This document shows, piece after piece, positions 15,327 through 24,829 of a stretch of DNA of 64,000 bases (its first letter is position 1; every line of letters starts with the position of its first letter). The stretch is from an uncultured Bacilli bacterium (GTDB lineage: Bacteria; Bacillota_I; Bacilli_A; RF39; UBA660). The position numbers and the translations under genes are program-made. The notes under the pieces are model-generated. The model saw only the letters and a program-made list of their open reading frames with translations, had not been told where the DNA came from and did no database searches. Location: assembly GCA_934098735.1 (NCBI GenBank), contig CAKOOS010000001.1:124001-188000 (forward strand). The letters are read 5' to 3'.

Positions 15327-16548
15327 ATGGTATCGTTTAGATAATGCTGCTAAAATATTTCCTCCATCACGCAATAAGTATGATGCAAAGATATTTAGAT
15401 TTAGTTGCAGTTTAAAAGAAAATGTTGATCCAGATATTCTTTCAAAAGCCTTGCTTAAAACATTAGAAGAATATCCTATATTTAAATCAACTTTAAAAAG
15501 AGGTTTTTTTTGGTACTATTTAGAAGAAAGTAAAATAGAAGCTAAAGTACATGAAGAAAATTTAAGACCATGTAGTAAATTTGCAAGTGGTTTATTATTT
15601 GAAGTAACTTATTATAAAAAAAGAATTAATTTGGAAGTAAATCATGCTTTGACTGATGGGACTGGCACTTTAATTTTTTTAAAGAGTTTAGTTGCTAATT
15701 ATTTAAATCAAAAATATAAACTTATAAGCCAAGAAGTTATAAATTTTGGTAGTGTTAAAGATGTAAAAGAAGATGCTTTTACTAAATATAAGAATAGAAA
15801 ATTTAAAAAAGCCTTAAAAAGTAAGAAAGCTTATCAAATAAAAGATGATAAATATGTTGAAAATGAACTTAAAGTGATCGAAGGAATTGTATCTGTTCAA
15901 GATATAAAAGAAAAAGCTAAAAAATATAATGCTACGATAACTGAATATTTAACAAGTATTTTAATTAAAAGCATTGCAAGTACAAGAAGTGAAAATAAAA
16001 GTAATAAACCGATTGTAATAACAATACCTGTTAATTTAAGAAATTATTATCCGTCTTATACAGTTAGAAACTTTTTTAGTGTTGTAAATATTAGTTATGA
16101 TTATAATGATGAAGATATTGAAACTATAATTTTAAATGTTAAAGAAAAGTTTGCTAAAAATTTAAGTAAAGAGAATGTTCAAAATAAAATGAATAACATG
16201 GCAACATTAGAAGATATTTTTATATTGAGATTAGTTCCCATATTCTTAAAAAACTTAGTATTAAAAGTGATTTGTAAAATAACTGATAAGTATCACACAA
16301 TGACCTTATCAAATATTGGTATTATTGAAATGCCTAGTATTTATGAGACCTATATTGATTATTTTGATGTTTTTATAAGTACTTCTACAATTCAACTTTG
16401 TATGTGTTCTTATTTAAATAAAATGGTGCTTAATTTTAGCAGTCAATTTATTAATAGTGAAATTGAAAAAAATTTCTTTAGATATTTAAGTAGTAACGGA
16501 ATAAATGTTAAAATAAATACTAATAGAATGGGAGATAGTAATGACTAG
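15319..16548 (+). CDS. Condensation-superfamily acyltransferase (alcohol acetyltransferase-like)
   Basis: A 409-residue protein with the HxxxDG active-site motif as NHALTDGTG (His109), where the usual first His of HHxxxDG is Asn, and a second conserved region TIPVNLRNYYPSYTVRNFF typical of the chloramphenicol acetyltransferase/condensation fold. TLSNIGIIEMP near residue 333 is another fold landmark. It likely transfers an acyl group from CoA to an alcohol or amine; there is no carrier protein domain. ATG 15319 follows AAGGAG by ten bases. It sits between an esterase and a zinc-ribbon membrane protein with overlapping ends on both sides, suggesting a tightly coupled acylation/deacylation unit. 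Confidence 0.78.
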   Translation: MSKWYRLDNAAKIFPPSRNKYDAKIFRFSCSLKENVDPDILSKALLKTLEEYPIFKSTLKRGFFWYYLEESKIEAKVHEENLRPCSKFASGLLFEVTYYKKRINLEVNHALTDGTGTLIFLKSLVANYLNQKYKLISQEVINFGSVKDVKEDAFTKYKNRKFKKALKSKKAYQIKDDKYVENELKVIEGIVSVQDIKEKAKKYNATITEYLTSILIKSIASTRSENKSNKPIVITIPVNLRNYYPSYTVRNFFSVVNISYDYNDEDIETIILNVKEKFAKNLSKENVQNKMNNMATLEDIFILRLVPIFLKNLVLKVICKITDKYHTMTLSNIGIIEMPSIYETYIDYFDVFISTSTIQLCMCSYLNKMVLNFSSQFINSEIEKNFFRYLSSNGINVKINTNRMGDSND

Positions 16549-17200
16549 ATGTAATAAATGTAATGTAGAAATTATAACTGATACAAATACATGTCCTCTT
16601 TGTTCTTGTCCAGTTATAAACACCGGAGGCAATAATGTTTATCCTTTGATAGAAAATACATATAAACATCATCATCTTTTGATTAAATTACTTCTTTTTT
16701 GTTCTTTAATTGCTGTATTTGTATGTTTTTTCATAAATTTTGCAATAAGTAAGAAAATCTCTTGGGCTTGGTTTGTCAGTGCAGGTATTGCTTCATTTTG
16801 GATTACTTTAATGACAGCCTTAAGAGGAAGAAAACATTTTATGAGAATGCTATTTGGCGAAATGATGGTAATTATTTTTATTTCTATTGCATGGGATTAT
16901 ATGACGGGATTTAGAATGTGGAGTATAAATTATTGTTTGCCTTTTTTATGCAGTATTTATATGATTAGTATTTTAATAATGAGACTTTTTAGAAAAAAAT
17001 TAGCTAAAGATTTTATATTTTATGCAACAATTAATTCTCTCATTGGTTTAATACCTGGAGTACTTATCTTATTTAATAAAGTAAATGTATTGTGGCCTAG
17101 TTATATTTCTGTTATACTAAGTATAGTAATATTAGTCTTCTTGCTAGTATTTAATAAAAGGCAAGTTGCTAATGAATTAGAAAGAAGGTTTCATATATAA
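16541..17200 (+). CDS. Zinc-ribbon membrane protein (DUF6320-like)
   Basis: The N terminus has a CxxC...CxxC zinc ribbon (residues 4-7 and 18-21: CNKC, CPLC), then a short linker and about six membrane helices filling residues 45-205, with a basic C-terminal tail. This domain order and the gene neighbourhood (esterase, acyltransferase) fit the DUF6320 family, whose function is not known. It overlaps the acyltransferase by eight bases and its stop overlaps the next ATG (TAATG). Membrane location is clear; whether it anchors or assists the acyltransferase is inference. Confidence 0.75.
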   Translation: MTRCNKCNVEIITDTNTCPLCSCPVINTGGNNVYPLIENTYKHHHLLIKLLLFCSLIAVFVCFFINFAISKKISWAWFVSAGIASFWITLMTALRGRKHFMRMLFGEMMVIIFISIAWDYMTGFRMWSINYCLPFLCSIYMISILIMRLFRKKLAKDFIFYATINSLIGLIPGVLILFNKVNVLWPSYISVILSIVILVFLLVFNKRQVANELERRFHI

Positions 17201-17661
17201 TGGATTTAGATATGATTATGGATGGTGTTAGATTTTCGGTACGCACTGCTGCAGTTGTAAGACATAAAGATGAAGTTTTATTTAGTAAAAAAAGTGATAA
17301 TGATTACTTTAGTTTTCCAGGAGGAAAAATAAAAATAAATGAATCTAGTAAAGAAGCTTTGGTTAGGGAACTTAAAGAAGAACTTAATTATGATGTATCT
17401 GAAAGTGAATTAAAATTAGTTAGAATAATTGAAAACTTCTATACTAAAGATGATATAGTAAATCATGAATATTTGTTTTTATATTTGTTAGATATAAATG
17501 ATGATTATTATAATGGAGATTTTAGAAATTTGGAAAATGATAATATAAATATGGAATGGATTAAGGAAGAAGCATTTATTCTTATGAATGTTGTTCCTGA
17601 TACTTGTAAAGGTGTTTTACACAATCCTAGTTTTCAACATATAATTCTTAAAAGAAACTAA
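17200..17661 (+). CDS. Nudix hydrolase
   Basis: The 153-residue protein has the Nudix box GGKIKINESSKEALVRELKE followed by EL (about residues 46-67) with all metal-binding Glu present, and an N-terminal strand RTAAVVRHKDEVLFSKK. It is the last gene of the esterase-acyltransferase-membrane protein operon, starting within the previous stop (TAATG) behind GAAGG. In-frame ATGs follow at 17212 and 17221, so the exact start is uncertain by a few residues. Substrate unknown; a CoA- or nucleotide-sugar-type substrate would fit the acyl-transfer context (inference). Confidence 0.87.
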   Translation: MDLDMIMDGVRFSVRTAAVVRHKDEVLFSKKSDNDYFSFPGGKIKINESSKEALVRELKEELNYDVSESELKLVRIIENFYTKDDIVNHEYLFLYLLDINDDYYNGDFRNLENDNINMEWIKEEAFILMNVVPDTCKGVLHNPSFQHIILKRN

Positions 17662-17686
17662 AAAGCCTTTAAAAAAGGCTTTTTAT
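17660..17686. terminator. Bidirectional terminator
   Basis: AAAAAGCCTTT pairs with AAAGGCTTTTT. It separates the convergent Nudix and gspE-like genes and overlaps the stop codons on both sides. Confidence 0.8.
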
Positions 17687-18972
17687 AATGTTTCAATATT
17701 ATTGGTATCATCAATAAATTCAACTGGATTTTTACCTATGAATGCATTTTTGATGTTTTCATCCGTATCACCAAGGTCATCTTCGACATCAATAACTCTT
17801 AAAATTTCATCAACACTTGTAAGTCCTGCAACGACTTTTTCTAAACCGTCTTTAAGAAGAGATGTTACATCAGATTTGTTGTAAACTAAATTTCTTAGTT
17901 CACTTTTACGAATATTATTTGTAATTGCATCTCTTATTTCTTGATTTATTTCTAGAACTTCATGTAATGCTATACGTCCCCGATAACCATTTATACATTC
18001 ACTGCATCCATGAGGAGTATAAACTTCTTTAATGTCTTGATGTAAGACACTTTTAAATAAATTTTTTTCATATGGGGTAGTTTCTCTGCTAGTACGACAC
18101 TTAGGACATAATCTTTTAACTAATCTTTGAGAAATAATACCAGTTAAAGCACTTCCGAGTAAATATCTTTCTACTTCCATATCAAGTAGTCTTTCAATAG
18201 TATTTAATGAATTATTAGTGTGAATTGTAGATAATACTAAGTGTCCGGTGATTGATGCACGAACTGCAATACGAGCAGTTTCATCATCACGAATTTCTCC
18301 GATCATTATAACGTCTGGGTCTTGACGAAGAATACTTCTTAAAGTGTTACCAAATGTAAGGCCAATGTCACTCATAACTTGAACTTGATTGATTCCTGCA
18401 ATTTTCATTTCAACTGGATCTTCAACAGTAATAATGTTACGAGATACAGTATTTAATATTTGAAGCATGCTATAAACCGTGGTTGATTTACCTGATCCAG
18501 TAGCTCCGGCAACTAATATAATTCCATTTGGTTCTTTTATAAGTTTGTTTATTTTCTCTAAATTTTTAGAAGATAAGCCTAAATTTTCTAGGCCTCCGGA
18601 TGACATAGTATAGTTTAAAATACGAATAACAATTTTTTCTCCGTCAACAATTGGTAGAGAAGATACACGAAGATCTAAATCTATTTGATCAGATAAGTTT
18701 TTAATAGCTCCATCTTGCGGAAGCCTTGTTTCAGTAATATTCATGCCAGAAATTATTTTTATTCTTGTTAAAAGGTTTTTTTTGACGAAATTAGGAACTT
18801 TAGCGTATTCTAAAAGTTCACCATCAATTCTAATTCGAACATTTAGGCAATCTTCAGTTGGATCAAAATGAATATCTGATGCTTTTTTGTTAATGGCATC
18901 TATGATCATTTCATTTACTATATCAACAACTGGTTTATTTTCGTAGTCAAAATCTCTAAACATTTGTATCAC
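17683..18972 (-). CDS. GspE/PilB-family secretion or pilus ATPase
   Basis: A 429-residue type II secretion/type IV pilus/competence ATPase. It has the short N-terminal part ASDIHFDPTED, Walker A GATGSGKSTT (near residue 156), the Asp box, Walker B LRQDPDVIMIGEIRDDE, the His box, and a tetracysteine zinc motif (CPKC and CSEC). It is shorter than Gram-negative GspE because it lacks the N1 domain, closer to ComGA. No pilus membrane protein (GspF/ComGB) or prepilin peptidase is adjacent, so the rest of the machine must be elsewhere. The GTG at 18972 is five bases from AAAGGA on the minus strand; the in-frame ATG three codons on is too far. Confidence 0.9.
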   Translation of the reverse strand: MIQMFRDFDYENKPVVDIVNEMIIDAINKKASDIHFDPTEDCLNVRIRIDGELLEYAKVPNFVKKNLLTRIKIISGMNITETRLPQDGAIKNLSDQIDLDLRVSSLPIVDGEKIVIRILNYTMSSGGLENLGLSSKNLEKINKLIKEPNGIILVAGATGSGKSTTVYSMLQILNTVSRNIITVEDPVEMKIAGINQVQVMSDIGLTFGNTLRSILRQDPDVIMIGEIRDDETARIAVRASITGHLVLSTIHTNNSLNTIERLLDMEVERYLLGSALTGIISQRLVKRLCPKCRTSRETTPYEKNLFKSVLHQDIKEVYTPHGCSECINGYRGRIALHEVLEINQEIRDAITNNIRKSELRNLVYNKSDVTSLLKDGLEKVVAGLTSVDEILRVIDVEDDLGDTDENIKNAFIGKNPVEFIDDTNNIETL

Positions 18973-19046
18973 ATAATTCCTTTATTCTTATTTTATTATA
19001 CACTATAATTTATATTTCTACAATCAAAAAATATAAAAAAATATAG

Positions 19047-19075
19047 TTGACATACATACATTTGTTTGCTAAACT
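19047..19075 (+). promoter_or_regulatory. Promoter of the nucleotidase-ruvB-folD operon
   Basis: TTGACA at 19047-19052, 17 bases, TAAACT at 19070-19075 with TGC before it. A second TATAAT lies at 19127-19132 with a poor -35 and may be an additional start. Confidence 0.65.
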
Positions 19076-19159
19076 TGATTTAGAAAGAAATGATGTTTTT
19101 TTCTTTGGGTTTTTATAAATTTGTTGTATAATGAATTTATGAAGTATGGTGGTGGTATA

Positions 19160-19699
19160 TTGACAATTGGTATTGATATAGATGATACAATTACATATAC
19201 AAGCAAATATGCTAATGTATTACTGCATCTTGATAAAAAGTATGATTATATTAAAGATTATCATGAACTACCTTGTGAAGATTTAAAAAAATTTTTAGAA
19301 AAATATTTAGTTCATATTGAAGAAAGTGTTTTTTTAAAAGAAAATGTTTTAGAAGTTTTAAATTATTGGCATAGTAAAAAAATAAAAATAGTTTTTATAA
19401 CTGCAAGAGGTTCAAAAACAAGACTTGAATCAATTAATACAACGTGTGTGTATTTTGAAAAAAATAAGATTCCTTTTGAAAAAATCATTTTTTATCAAAA
19501 AAGTAAATATAAAATGGCAATGAAAGAGAAAGTTGATTTATTTATAGATGACAAAGAATGTGTTTTAGATGAGATAAAAGATGTAGGTATAAAAACATTA
19601 AGAATATGGCCAAACGACATAAAAAGCAATCATAAAGTAGTACATAATTGGTTAGAAATAAAAGATTATATTGATGAAATGGGGGATTTTAATGGATGA
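19160..19699 (+). CDS. HAD-family 5'(3')-deoxyribonucleotidase-like phosphatase
   Basis: HAD motif I is at the very N terminus, [13 protein letters not shown], motif II is IVFITARGS, a Lys follows in YQKSKYKMA and motif III is VDLFIDDKE. This matches small NT5C-type nucleotidases, which hydrolyse (deoxy)nucleoside monophosphates. The start is uncertain: TTG 19160 follows GGTGG and puts motif I at the N terminus as in relatives, whereas ATG 19139 lacks a ribosome site and sits seven bases from a possible -10. It is the first gene of the run leading to thymidylate biosynthesis and overlaps ruvB by eight bases, so a house-cleaning role on dNMPs is plausible (inference). Confidence 0.75.
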   Translation: MTIGIDIDDTITYTSKYANVLLHLDKKYDYIKDYHELPCEDLKKFLEKYLVHIEESVFLKENVLEVLNYWHSKKIKIVFITARGSKTRLESINTTCVYFEKNKIPFEKIIFYQKSKYKMAMKEKVDLFIDDKECVLDEIKDVGIKTLRIWPNDIKSNHKVVHNWLEIKDYIDEMGDFNG

Positions 19700-20714
19700 G
19701 AGAATTATTGATGCAAATTTAAATGCTGAAGATATTTTTGATAAAAATATTAGACCTGAATATTTAGATGAGTATGTTGGTCAAGAAAAAATTAAAGCTA
19801 ATTTGAGAGTATTTATTGAGGCTGCAAAAATGCGTAATGAGCCTTTAGATCATATTCTTTTATATGGTCCTCCGGGACTTGGAAAAACAACACTTGCTCA
19901 TATAATTGCTAATGAACTTGGTAGTAATTTAAAAAGTGCAACTGGTCCATCTATTGAAAAAAGTGGAGATTTAGCTGCTATATTATCAAATTTGGAACCT
20001 GGTGATGTTTTATTTATTGATGAAATACATAGAATACCAGCTTTTGTAGAAGAAATACTTTATTCAGCAATGGAAGATTTTACAATCAATGTAGTAATTG
20101 GAAGTGAAGGTAAGAGCAGAAGTGTAAAAATAGATTTACCCCCTTTTACTTTAGTTGGTGCGACAACAAGAGCAGGAGACTTATCTAGTCCTCTTAGAGA
20201 TAGATTTGGAATAATTAATAAGTTAGAATATTATAGTGATCAAGAACTTGCTAATATTGTAAAAAGAACCAGTAGTGTAATGAATATGAATATTTTGGAT
20301 GATGCTGCTATGGAATTAGCAAAAAGAAGTCGTAAAACACCTCGAATAGCTAATAGACTTTTTAAAAGAGTCCGAGATTTTGCTTTGGTAGAAGGAAGTG
20401 GAGTAATTGATTTAGACATTACTCTTTCATCTTTAGATCGTTTAAATGTAGATAAATATGGTCTTGATACGATTGATATTGAGTATTTAGAAGCTTTAAT
20501 TAATAAATTTAATGGTGGACCTGTTGGAGTTGAAACTATAAGTACGGCGATAGGAGAAGAAATATCGACGATTGAAGATGTTGTAGAACCATTTTTGTTG
20601 CAAGAAGGCTTTATTAAAAGAACTAGAAGTGGTAGAGTAGCAACTGAGAAAGCTTATGCTCATTTAGGAATTGATCATAATCGTTCTTTGTTTGAAAGTG
20701 GAGGTTTTTTATGA
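19692..20714 (+). CDS. ruvB: Holliday junction branch migration ATPase RuvB
   Basis: A 340-residue AAA+ motor of full length. Walker [10 protein letters not shown], Walker B FIDEIHR, sensor 1 [20 protein letters not shown] with the arginine finger region, and the C-terminal winged helix [17 protein letters not shown] are present. RuvB drives branch migration with RuvA and RuvC; neither ruvA nor ruvC is adjacent, although ruvA usually precedes ruvB in Bacillota. ATG 19692 lies behind GGGGGA; the longer frame from 19671 lacks a ribosome site. The stop overlaps the folD start (ATGA). Confidence 0.96.
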   Translation: MDERIIDANLNAEDIFDKNIRPEYLDEYVGQEKIKANLRVFIEAAKMRNEPLDHILLYGPPGLGKTTLAHIIANELGSNLKSATGPSIEKSGDLAAILSNLEPGDVLFIDEIHRIPAFVEEILYSAMEDFTINVVIGSEGKSRSVKIDLPPFTLVGATTRAGDLSSPLRDRFGIINKLEYYSDQELANIVKRTSSVMNMNILDDAAMELAKRSRKTPRIANRLFKRVRDFALVEGSGVIDLDITLSSLDRLNVDKYGLDTIDIEYLEALINKFNGGPVGVETISTAIGEEISTIEDVVEPFLLQEGFIKRTRSGRVATEKAYAHLGIDHNRSLFESGGFL

Positions 20715-21532
20715 TTTTAGATGGAAAAAAATTACGAGATAATATTTTAGAAGAAATTAAATCAAAAATTTCTGAAGAAAATCTTGATATTAAATTGGCT
20801 ATTATTTTAGTTGGAGAAAATGAAGCTAGTAAAATATATATAAAAAATAAAGAAAAATATTGTACCTTGGTTGGTATTAAGGTTGAAAAGTATTTATTAA
20901 AAGAAGATACTAAGGAAGAAGATTTAATAAATCTAATAAATAAACTTAATGAAGATGAAAATGTAACTGGGATAATACTGCAAAGTCCTGTGCCTAAACA
21001 AATTGATTTTGATAAATGTAGTTCTTTAATTAAAGCAAGTAAAGATGTTGATGGTTTTACGAAAGATAATGTTTATAATTTATATTTGAATAAAAAGAGT
21101 ATTTTACCTTGTACTGTTAAAGGGATTATTCGGTTACTTGAGTTTTATAAGATTAATTTGGATGGAGCAAATGTTGTTATAATTGGAAGAGGGAATATAG
21201 TTGGCAAGCCTTTAGCTTTAGCTTTAAGCAATTTAAATGCTACGGTTACATTATGTAATTCTCATACTCGAAATTTAAAAATGTTTACTCAAAATGCAGA
21301 CATTGTTGTGGCTGCTACTGGGGTTCCAAAATTAGTAAACGGATCAATGCTTAAACAAGATGCAGTTATAATTGATGTGGGAGTTACGAGAATTGATAAT
21401 AAAATAATCGGAGATGTAGATTTTGATTCTGCAAGTAGTGTGGCTAGTTATATTACTCCAAATCCTGGAGGAGTTGGGCCAATGACTGTTGTAATGATAA
21501 TAGATAATTTAGTAGAAATGAAGGAGAATTAG
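20711..21532 (+). CDS. folD: Methylene-THF dehydrogenase/methenyl-THF cyclohydrolase
   Basis: FolD, 273 residues. The substrate-binding signature [14 protein letters not shown] with the catalytic Lys, the [11 protein letters not shown] loop, KDVDGF and the NAD(P)-binding [13 protein letters not shown] and [13 protein letters not shown] segments are all present. It interconverts 5,10-methylene-THF and 10-formyl-THF. It starts within the ruvB stop, behind GGAGG, and is followed three bases later by glyA, linking serine-derived one-carbon units to purine and formyl-methionine synthesis. Confidence 0.96.
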   Translation: MILDGKKLRDNILEEIKSKISEENLDIKLAIILVGENEASKIYIKNKEKYCTLVGIKVEKYLLKEDTKEEDLINLINKLNEDENVTGIILQSPVPKQIDFDKCSSLIKASKDVDGFTKDNVYNLYLNKKSILPCTVKGIIRLLEFYKINLDGANVVIIGRGNIVGKPLALALSNLNATVTLCNSHTRNLKMFTQNADIVVAATGVPKLVNGSMLKQDAVIIDVGVTRIDNKIIGDVDFDSASSVASYITPNPGGVGPMTVVMIIDNLVEMKEN

Positions 21533-21534
21533 AA

Positions 21535-22758
21535 ATGGATAAAATATTAAAAAATGCACTTAGAATGGAAAGAGAAAGACAAGAAAATAATATTGAACTT
21601 ATTGCAAGTGAAAATTATGTATCAAATGATATATTAGAATTACAAGGAAGTATACTAACTAATAAATATGCTGAAGGTTATCCTGGAAAAAGATACTATG
21701 GAGGATGTGAAAACATAGATGTTTTTGAAACTCAAGCTATAAATTATGCAAAAGAATTGTTTGGCTCTTTATATGCTAATGTTCAACCACATTCAGGTTC
21801 TAGCGCTAACATGGCTGTTTATAGAGCCCTTCTTGAACATGGTGATAAAGTTATGGGAATGAATCTTTCCAATGGTGGTCACTTAACTCATGGACATAAA
21901 ATGTCTTTTAGTGGACAAGATTATGAAATAGTTGATTATGATGTAAATGTTGATACTGAAAAAATTGATTACGACGAATTAGAAAAGAAAATATTAAATG
22001 AAAAACCTAAGATGGTTATTGCTGGAGCTTCAGCTTATTCAAGAATAATAGATTTTAAACGTTTTAGAGAAATATGTGATAAAGTAGGAGCCTATCTTAT
22101 GGTAGACATGGCTCACATTGCTGGATTAGTAGCAACTGGACTACATCCTTCTCCAGTACCTTATGCTCATGTAGTAACTACAACAACTCATAAAACTTTA
22201 CGTGGTCCAAGAGGTGGATTAATTCTTACAAATGATCCTGAAATAGCTAAAAAAATAGATAAAACTATTTTCCCTGGTATACAAGGTGGCCCACTTATGC
22301 ATGTTATTGCAGCAAAAGCAGAATGCTTTTATGAAGCATTACAACCAGAATTTAAAACTTATCAAATGCAAGTTTTAAAAAATATAAAAACTTTGGCAGA
22401 AACATTATCAAATGCAGGATTTAGAATTGTATCTGGAGGAACTGATAACCATTTAATTTTAGTTGATGTAAAAAGTGGTTCAAACTTAACAGGAAAGGAA
22501 GCTCAAAATTTACTTGATTCAATTCATATAACAACTAATAAAAATACTATTCCTGGTGATAAGGAAAGTCCGATGGTAACTAGCGGAATAAGACTTGGAA
22601 GTCCAGCTATGACAACAAGAGGGTTTAAAGAAGATGAATTTAGACAAGTTGGAGAAATAATAGCCAAAGCCTTAAAAAATCCAGATAATAAAGAATTATT
22701 AGATAATTTGAGTAAGCAAGTATTAGAACTAACTAGTAAGTATCCACTTTGGTATTGA
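21535..22758 (+). CDS. glyA: Serine hydroxymethyltransferase
   Basis: GlyA, 407 residues, PLP-dependent. The Schiff-base Lys is in [16 protein letters not shown]; the N terminus [16 protein letters not shown] and [12 protein letters not shown] are diagnostic. It converts serine and THF to glycine and 5,10-methylene-THF, the methyl donor for ThyA encoded next. The gene has a good ribosome site (AAGGAG, ten bases upstream of ATG), ends with TGA and is followed seven bases later by thyA. Cytoplasmic tetramer or dimer in other bacteria. Confidence 0.97.
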   Translation: MDKILKNALRMERERQENNIELIASENYVSNDILELQGSILTNKYAEGYPGKRYYGGCENIDVFETQAINYAKELFGSLYANVQPHSGSSANMAVYRALLEHGDKVMGMNLSNGGHLTHGHKMSFSGQDYEIVDYDVNVDTEKIDYDELEKKILNEKPKMVIAGASAYSRIIDFKRFREICDKVGAYLMVDMAHIAGLVATGLHPSPVPYAHVVTTTTHKTLRGPRGGLILTNDPEIAKKIDKTIFPGIQGGPLMHVIAAKAECFYEALQPEFKTYQMQVLKNIKTLAETLSNAGFRIVSGGTDNHLILVDVKSGSNLTGKEAQNLLDSIHITTNKNTIPGDKESPMVTSGIRLGSPAMTTRGFKEDEFRQVGEIIAKALKNPDNKELLDNLSKQVLELTSKYPLWY

Positions 22759-22765
22759 GGTTTAT

Positions 22766-23665
22766 ATGTCTAAGTGGGATAAAGATTATATAAAATTATG
22801 TGAAACTATTTTAGATACTGGAAAAGAAGTAATAAATAGAACTGGGGTAAATACGATTAAAATACCAAGTTATCATTTGCAATTTGATTTATCAAAGGAG
22901 TTTCCTTGTCTTACGACTAAACAACTATACTTTAGGCAAGCAATTTTAGAAATGCTTTGGATATATCAAGCTCAATCAAATGATGTAAGGTGGCTTCAAG
23001 AGAGAAATGTTCATATTTGGGATGAGTGGGAAATTGCTGAAGATGGAATATGGAGAGCAACGCAAAATGTTTTGGAAAATGGGAAAGTTGTTAAAAAAAA
23101 TATAGAAAAAGATTTTGGAAAAAAGTATGCTCATACTATAGGAACAGCTTATGGTTACATTGTGAAAAAATATGATTTAATGAATAAGCTTTTAAATACT
23201 TTGAAAAATAATCCTATGGACAGAAGACTTGTTATATCACTTTGGCAAGATAAATATTTAGATACAGCAGTTTTACCTAGTTGTGTATGGTCAACTGAGT
23301 GGGATGTATCGGATGGTTATTTAAATATGTGGGTTCATCAAAGAAGTTGTGACGTTCCTTTAGGACTTCCCTTTAATGTTACACAATATGCAGTTTTACT
23401 TTCTTTAGTTGCTCATGTAACAGGATATAAGCCTGGAACGATAGACTATAGTATCAAAGATGCCCATATATATGTAAATCAAGTTGATGGAATTAAGGAG
23501 CAAATTGCTAGATTTAAAAAAGATGGAGACTATGAAGCTCCGAAGCTTTGGATAAATCCTGAAATTAAAAATTTTAAAGATTTTGACAATTCTCAGGATT
23601 TAAAAGATATTAAAATTGTGGATTATAAACATTTGGGGCCTATTAAGTTCCCAATTACACAGTAG
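22766..23665 (+). CDS. thyA: Thymidylate synthase ThyA
   Basis: A 299-residue ThyA. The nucleophile Cys is in LPSCVWSTEW, the phosphate-binding Arg precedes it (PMDRRLVISLW), and QRSCDVPLGLPFNVTQYA and DAHIYVNQVDG complete the dUMP and folate site. The His that follows Cys in E. coli (PCH) is Val here, as in a known Gram-positive subfamily with PCxxxTxW. It methylates dUMP with methylene-THF, giving dTMP and dihydrofolate, which the next gene (dfrA, eight bases downstream) reduces. RBS TGAGGT overlaps the glyA stop. Confidence 0.95.
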   Translation: MSKWDKDYIKLCETILDTGKEVINRTGVNTIKIPSYHLQFDLSKEFPCLTTKQLYFRQAILEMLWIYQAQSNDVRWLQERNVHIWDEWEIAEDGIWRATQNVLENGKVVKKNIEKDFGKKYAHTIGTAYGYIVKKYDLMNKLLNTLKNNPMDRRLVISLWQDKYLDTAVLPSCVWSTEWDVSDGYLNMWVHQRSCDVPLGLPFNVTQYAVLLSLVAHVTGYKPGTIDYSIKDAHIYVNQVDGIKEQIARFKKDGDYEAPKLWINPEIKNFKDFDNSQDLKDIKIVDYKHLGPIKFPITQ

Positions 23666-23673
23666 GTGATTAA

Positions 23674-24144
23674 ATGATAAGTATAATTGCTGCTATAGGC
23701 AAAAATAATGAACTTGGTAAAGATAATAAATTAATTTGGCATATTAAAGATGATTTAATTAATTTTAAAAATATTACTATGGGTAAAAAAGTTATAATGG
23801 GGACAAATACTTATTTTTCTCTGCCTAAGAAACTTGAAGGAAGAGAATATATACTGTTGTCAGATAGTTTAGAAAGTATTCCTAATGGAGTGGTTTTTAA
23901 TGATTTTGAAAAATTACTATCATATTTAAAGACACTTGATGAAGAAGTAATGATTATAGGAGGAGCTTCTATTTATAAACTATTTTTACCACTAGCAGAT
24001 AAACTTTATTTGACTGAAATTGATGCTGAATCTGAGGCTGATGCTTATTTTCCAGCTTTTAATAAAAATGATTATAAAACAGTATCTTTAACTAATAAAC
24101 AAAATGGTAATTTAAAGTATAAATTTGTTGTATATGAAAGGTGA
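23674..24144 (+). CDS. dfrA: Dihydrofolate reductase
   Basis: A 156-residue chromosomal-type DHFR: MISIIAAIGKNNELGKDNKLIWHIKDDL carries the substrate Asp in the WHIKDD segment, KVIMGTNTYFSLP binds NADPH phosphate-side residues and VMIIGGASIYKLFLPLADKLYLTEID is the typical GG-bulge and C-terminal signature. It regenerates THF from the dihydrofolate made by ThyA. RBS AGGTGATTAA before ATG. The stop lies four bases before the tmk start. Confidence 0.95.
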   Translation: MISIIAAIGKNNELGKDNKLIWHIKDDLINFKNITMGKKVIMGTNTYFSLPKKLEGREYILLSDSLESIPNGVVFNDFEKLLSYLKTLDEEVMIIGGASIYKLFLPLADKLYLTEIDAESEADAYFPAFNKNDYKTVSLTNKQNGNLKYKFVVYER

Positions 24145-24148
24145 TTGT

Positions 24149-24829
24149 ATGAAAAGAGGAAAATTAATTGTTATTGAAGGAACTGATTGTTCAGGAAAAG
24201 AAACACAAGTTAAAAAAGCTGTTCAAATATTTAAAGATAAAGGAATAAATATTTATAATTATTCTTTTCCGATGTATGATACTCCGACAGGAAAAATTGT
24301 TGGGGGACCTTATTTGGGGAAATCTTATATTTGTGACGGATGGTTTGAAGAAGGAGCTGCAAATGTTGATCCTTTAACTGCTAGTGCTTATTATGCTGCA
24401 GATCGAAGATACAATATTGGTATTATAAATAAACATTTAGAAAATGGAGATATCGTAATTTTAGACAGATATGTTGAATCTAATATGGCTCATCAAGGTG
24501 GTAAAATAGCTAGTAAAGAAGAAAGAGAAAAAATGTATCAAAAATTAGATTTATTGGAATTTGGAATTATGGAACTTCCAAGGCCTGATGCTGTTATCTT
24601 TTTATATATGCCTTTTGAATATGCTGCAATTCTTAAGAAAAATCGAGCAGAAACCCCAGATCAACATGAATCTAATAAAGCTCATTTACAACAAGCAGAG
24701 AATGCGTATTTAGAATTAACTGAAAAATATGGTTATATAAAAATTAATTGTGTTAAAGATGATGTAATTAGAACAATAGAGAATATTAATGATGAAGTCG
24801 TAAAGACAATAGAGGATTTAATAAAATGA
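24149..24829 (+). CDS. tmk: Thymidylate kinase
   Basis: A 226-residue P-loop kinase. Walker [11 protein letters not shown], the [14 protein letters not shown] motif (DR-Y thymidylate-binding loop) and an extended LID with [15 protein letters not shown] identify a Tmk-like enzyme, somewhat longer than E. coli Tmk (213) and with an unusual insertion around [15 protein letters not shown]. It should convert dTMP to dTDP. ATG 24149 follows AAAGGTGATT, which overlaps the dfrA stop; its own stop overlaps queA (ATGA). Completes the dTMP pathway started by thyA. Confidence 0.9.
   Translation: MKRGKLIVIEGTDCSGKETQVKKAVQIFKDKGINIYNYSFPMYDTPTGKIVGGPYLGKSYICDGWFEEGAANVDPLTASAYYAADRRYNIGIINKHLENGDIVILDRYVESNMAHQGGKIASKEEREKMYQKLDLLEFGIMELPRPDAVIFLYMPFEYAAILKKNRAETPDQHESNKAHLQQAENAYLELTEKYGYIKINCVKDDVIRTIENINDEVVKTIEDLIK

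Noticed and set aside
22766..23665. ThyA has Val instead of His after the catalytic Cys
   Set aside because: A Gram-positive ThyA subfamily with a PCxxxTxW-type motif is already known, so the change looks like family variation rather than loss.
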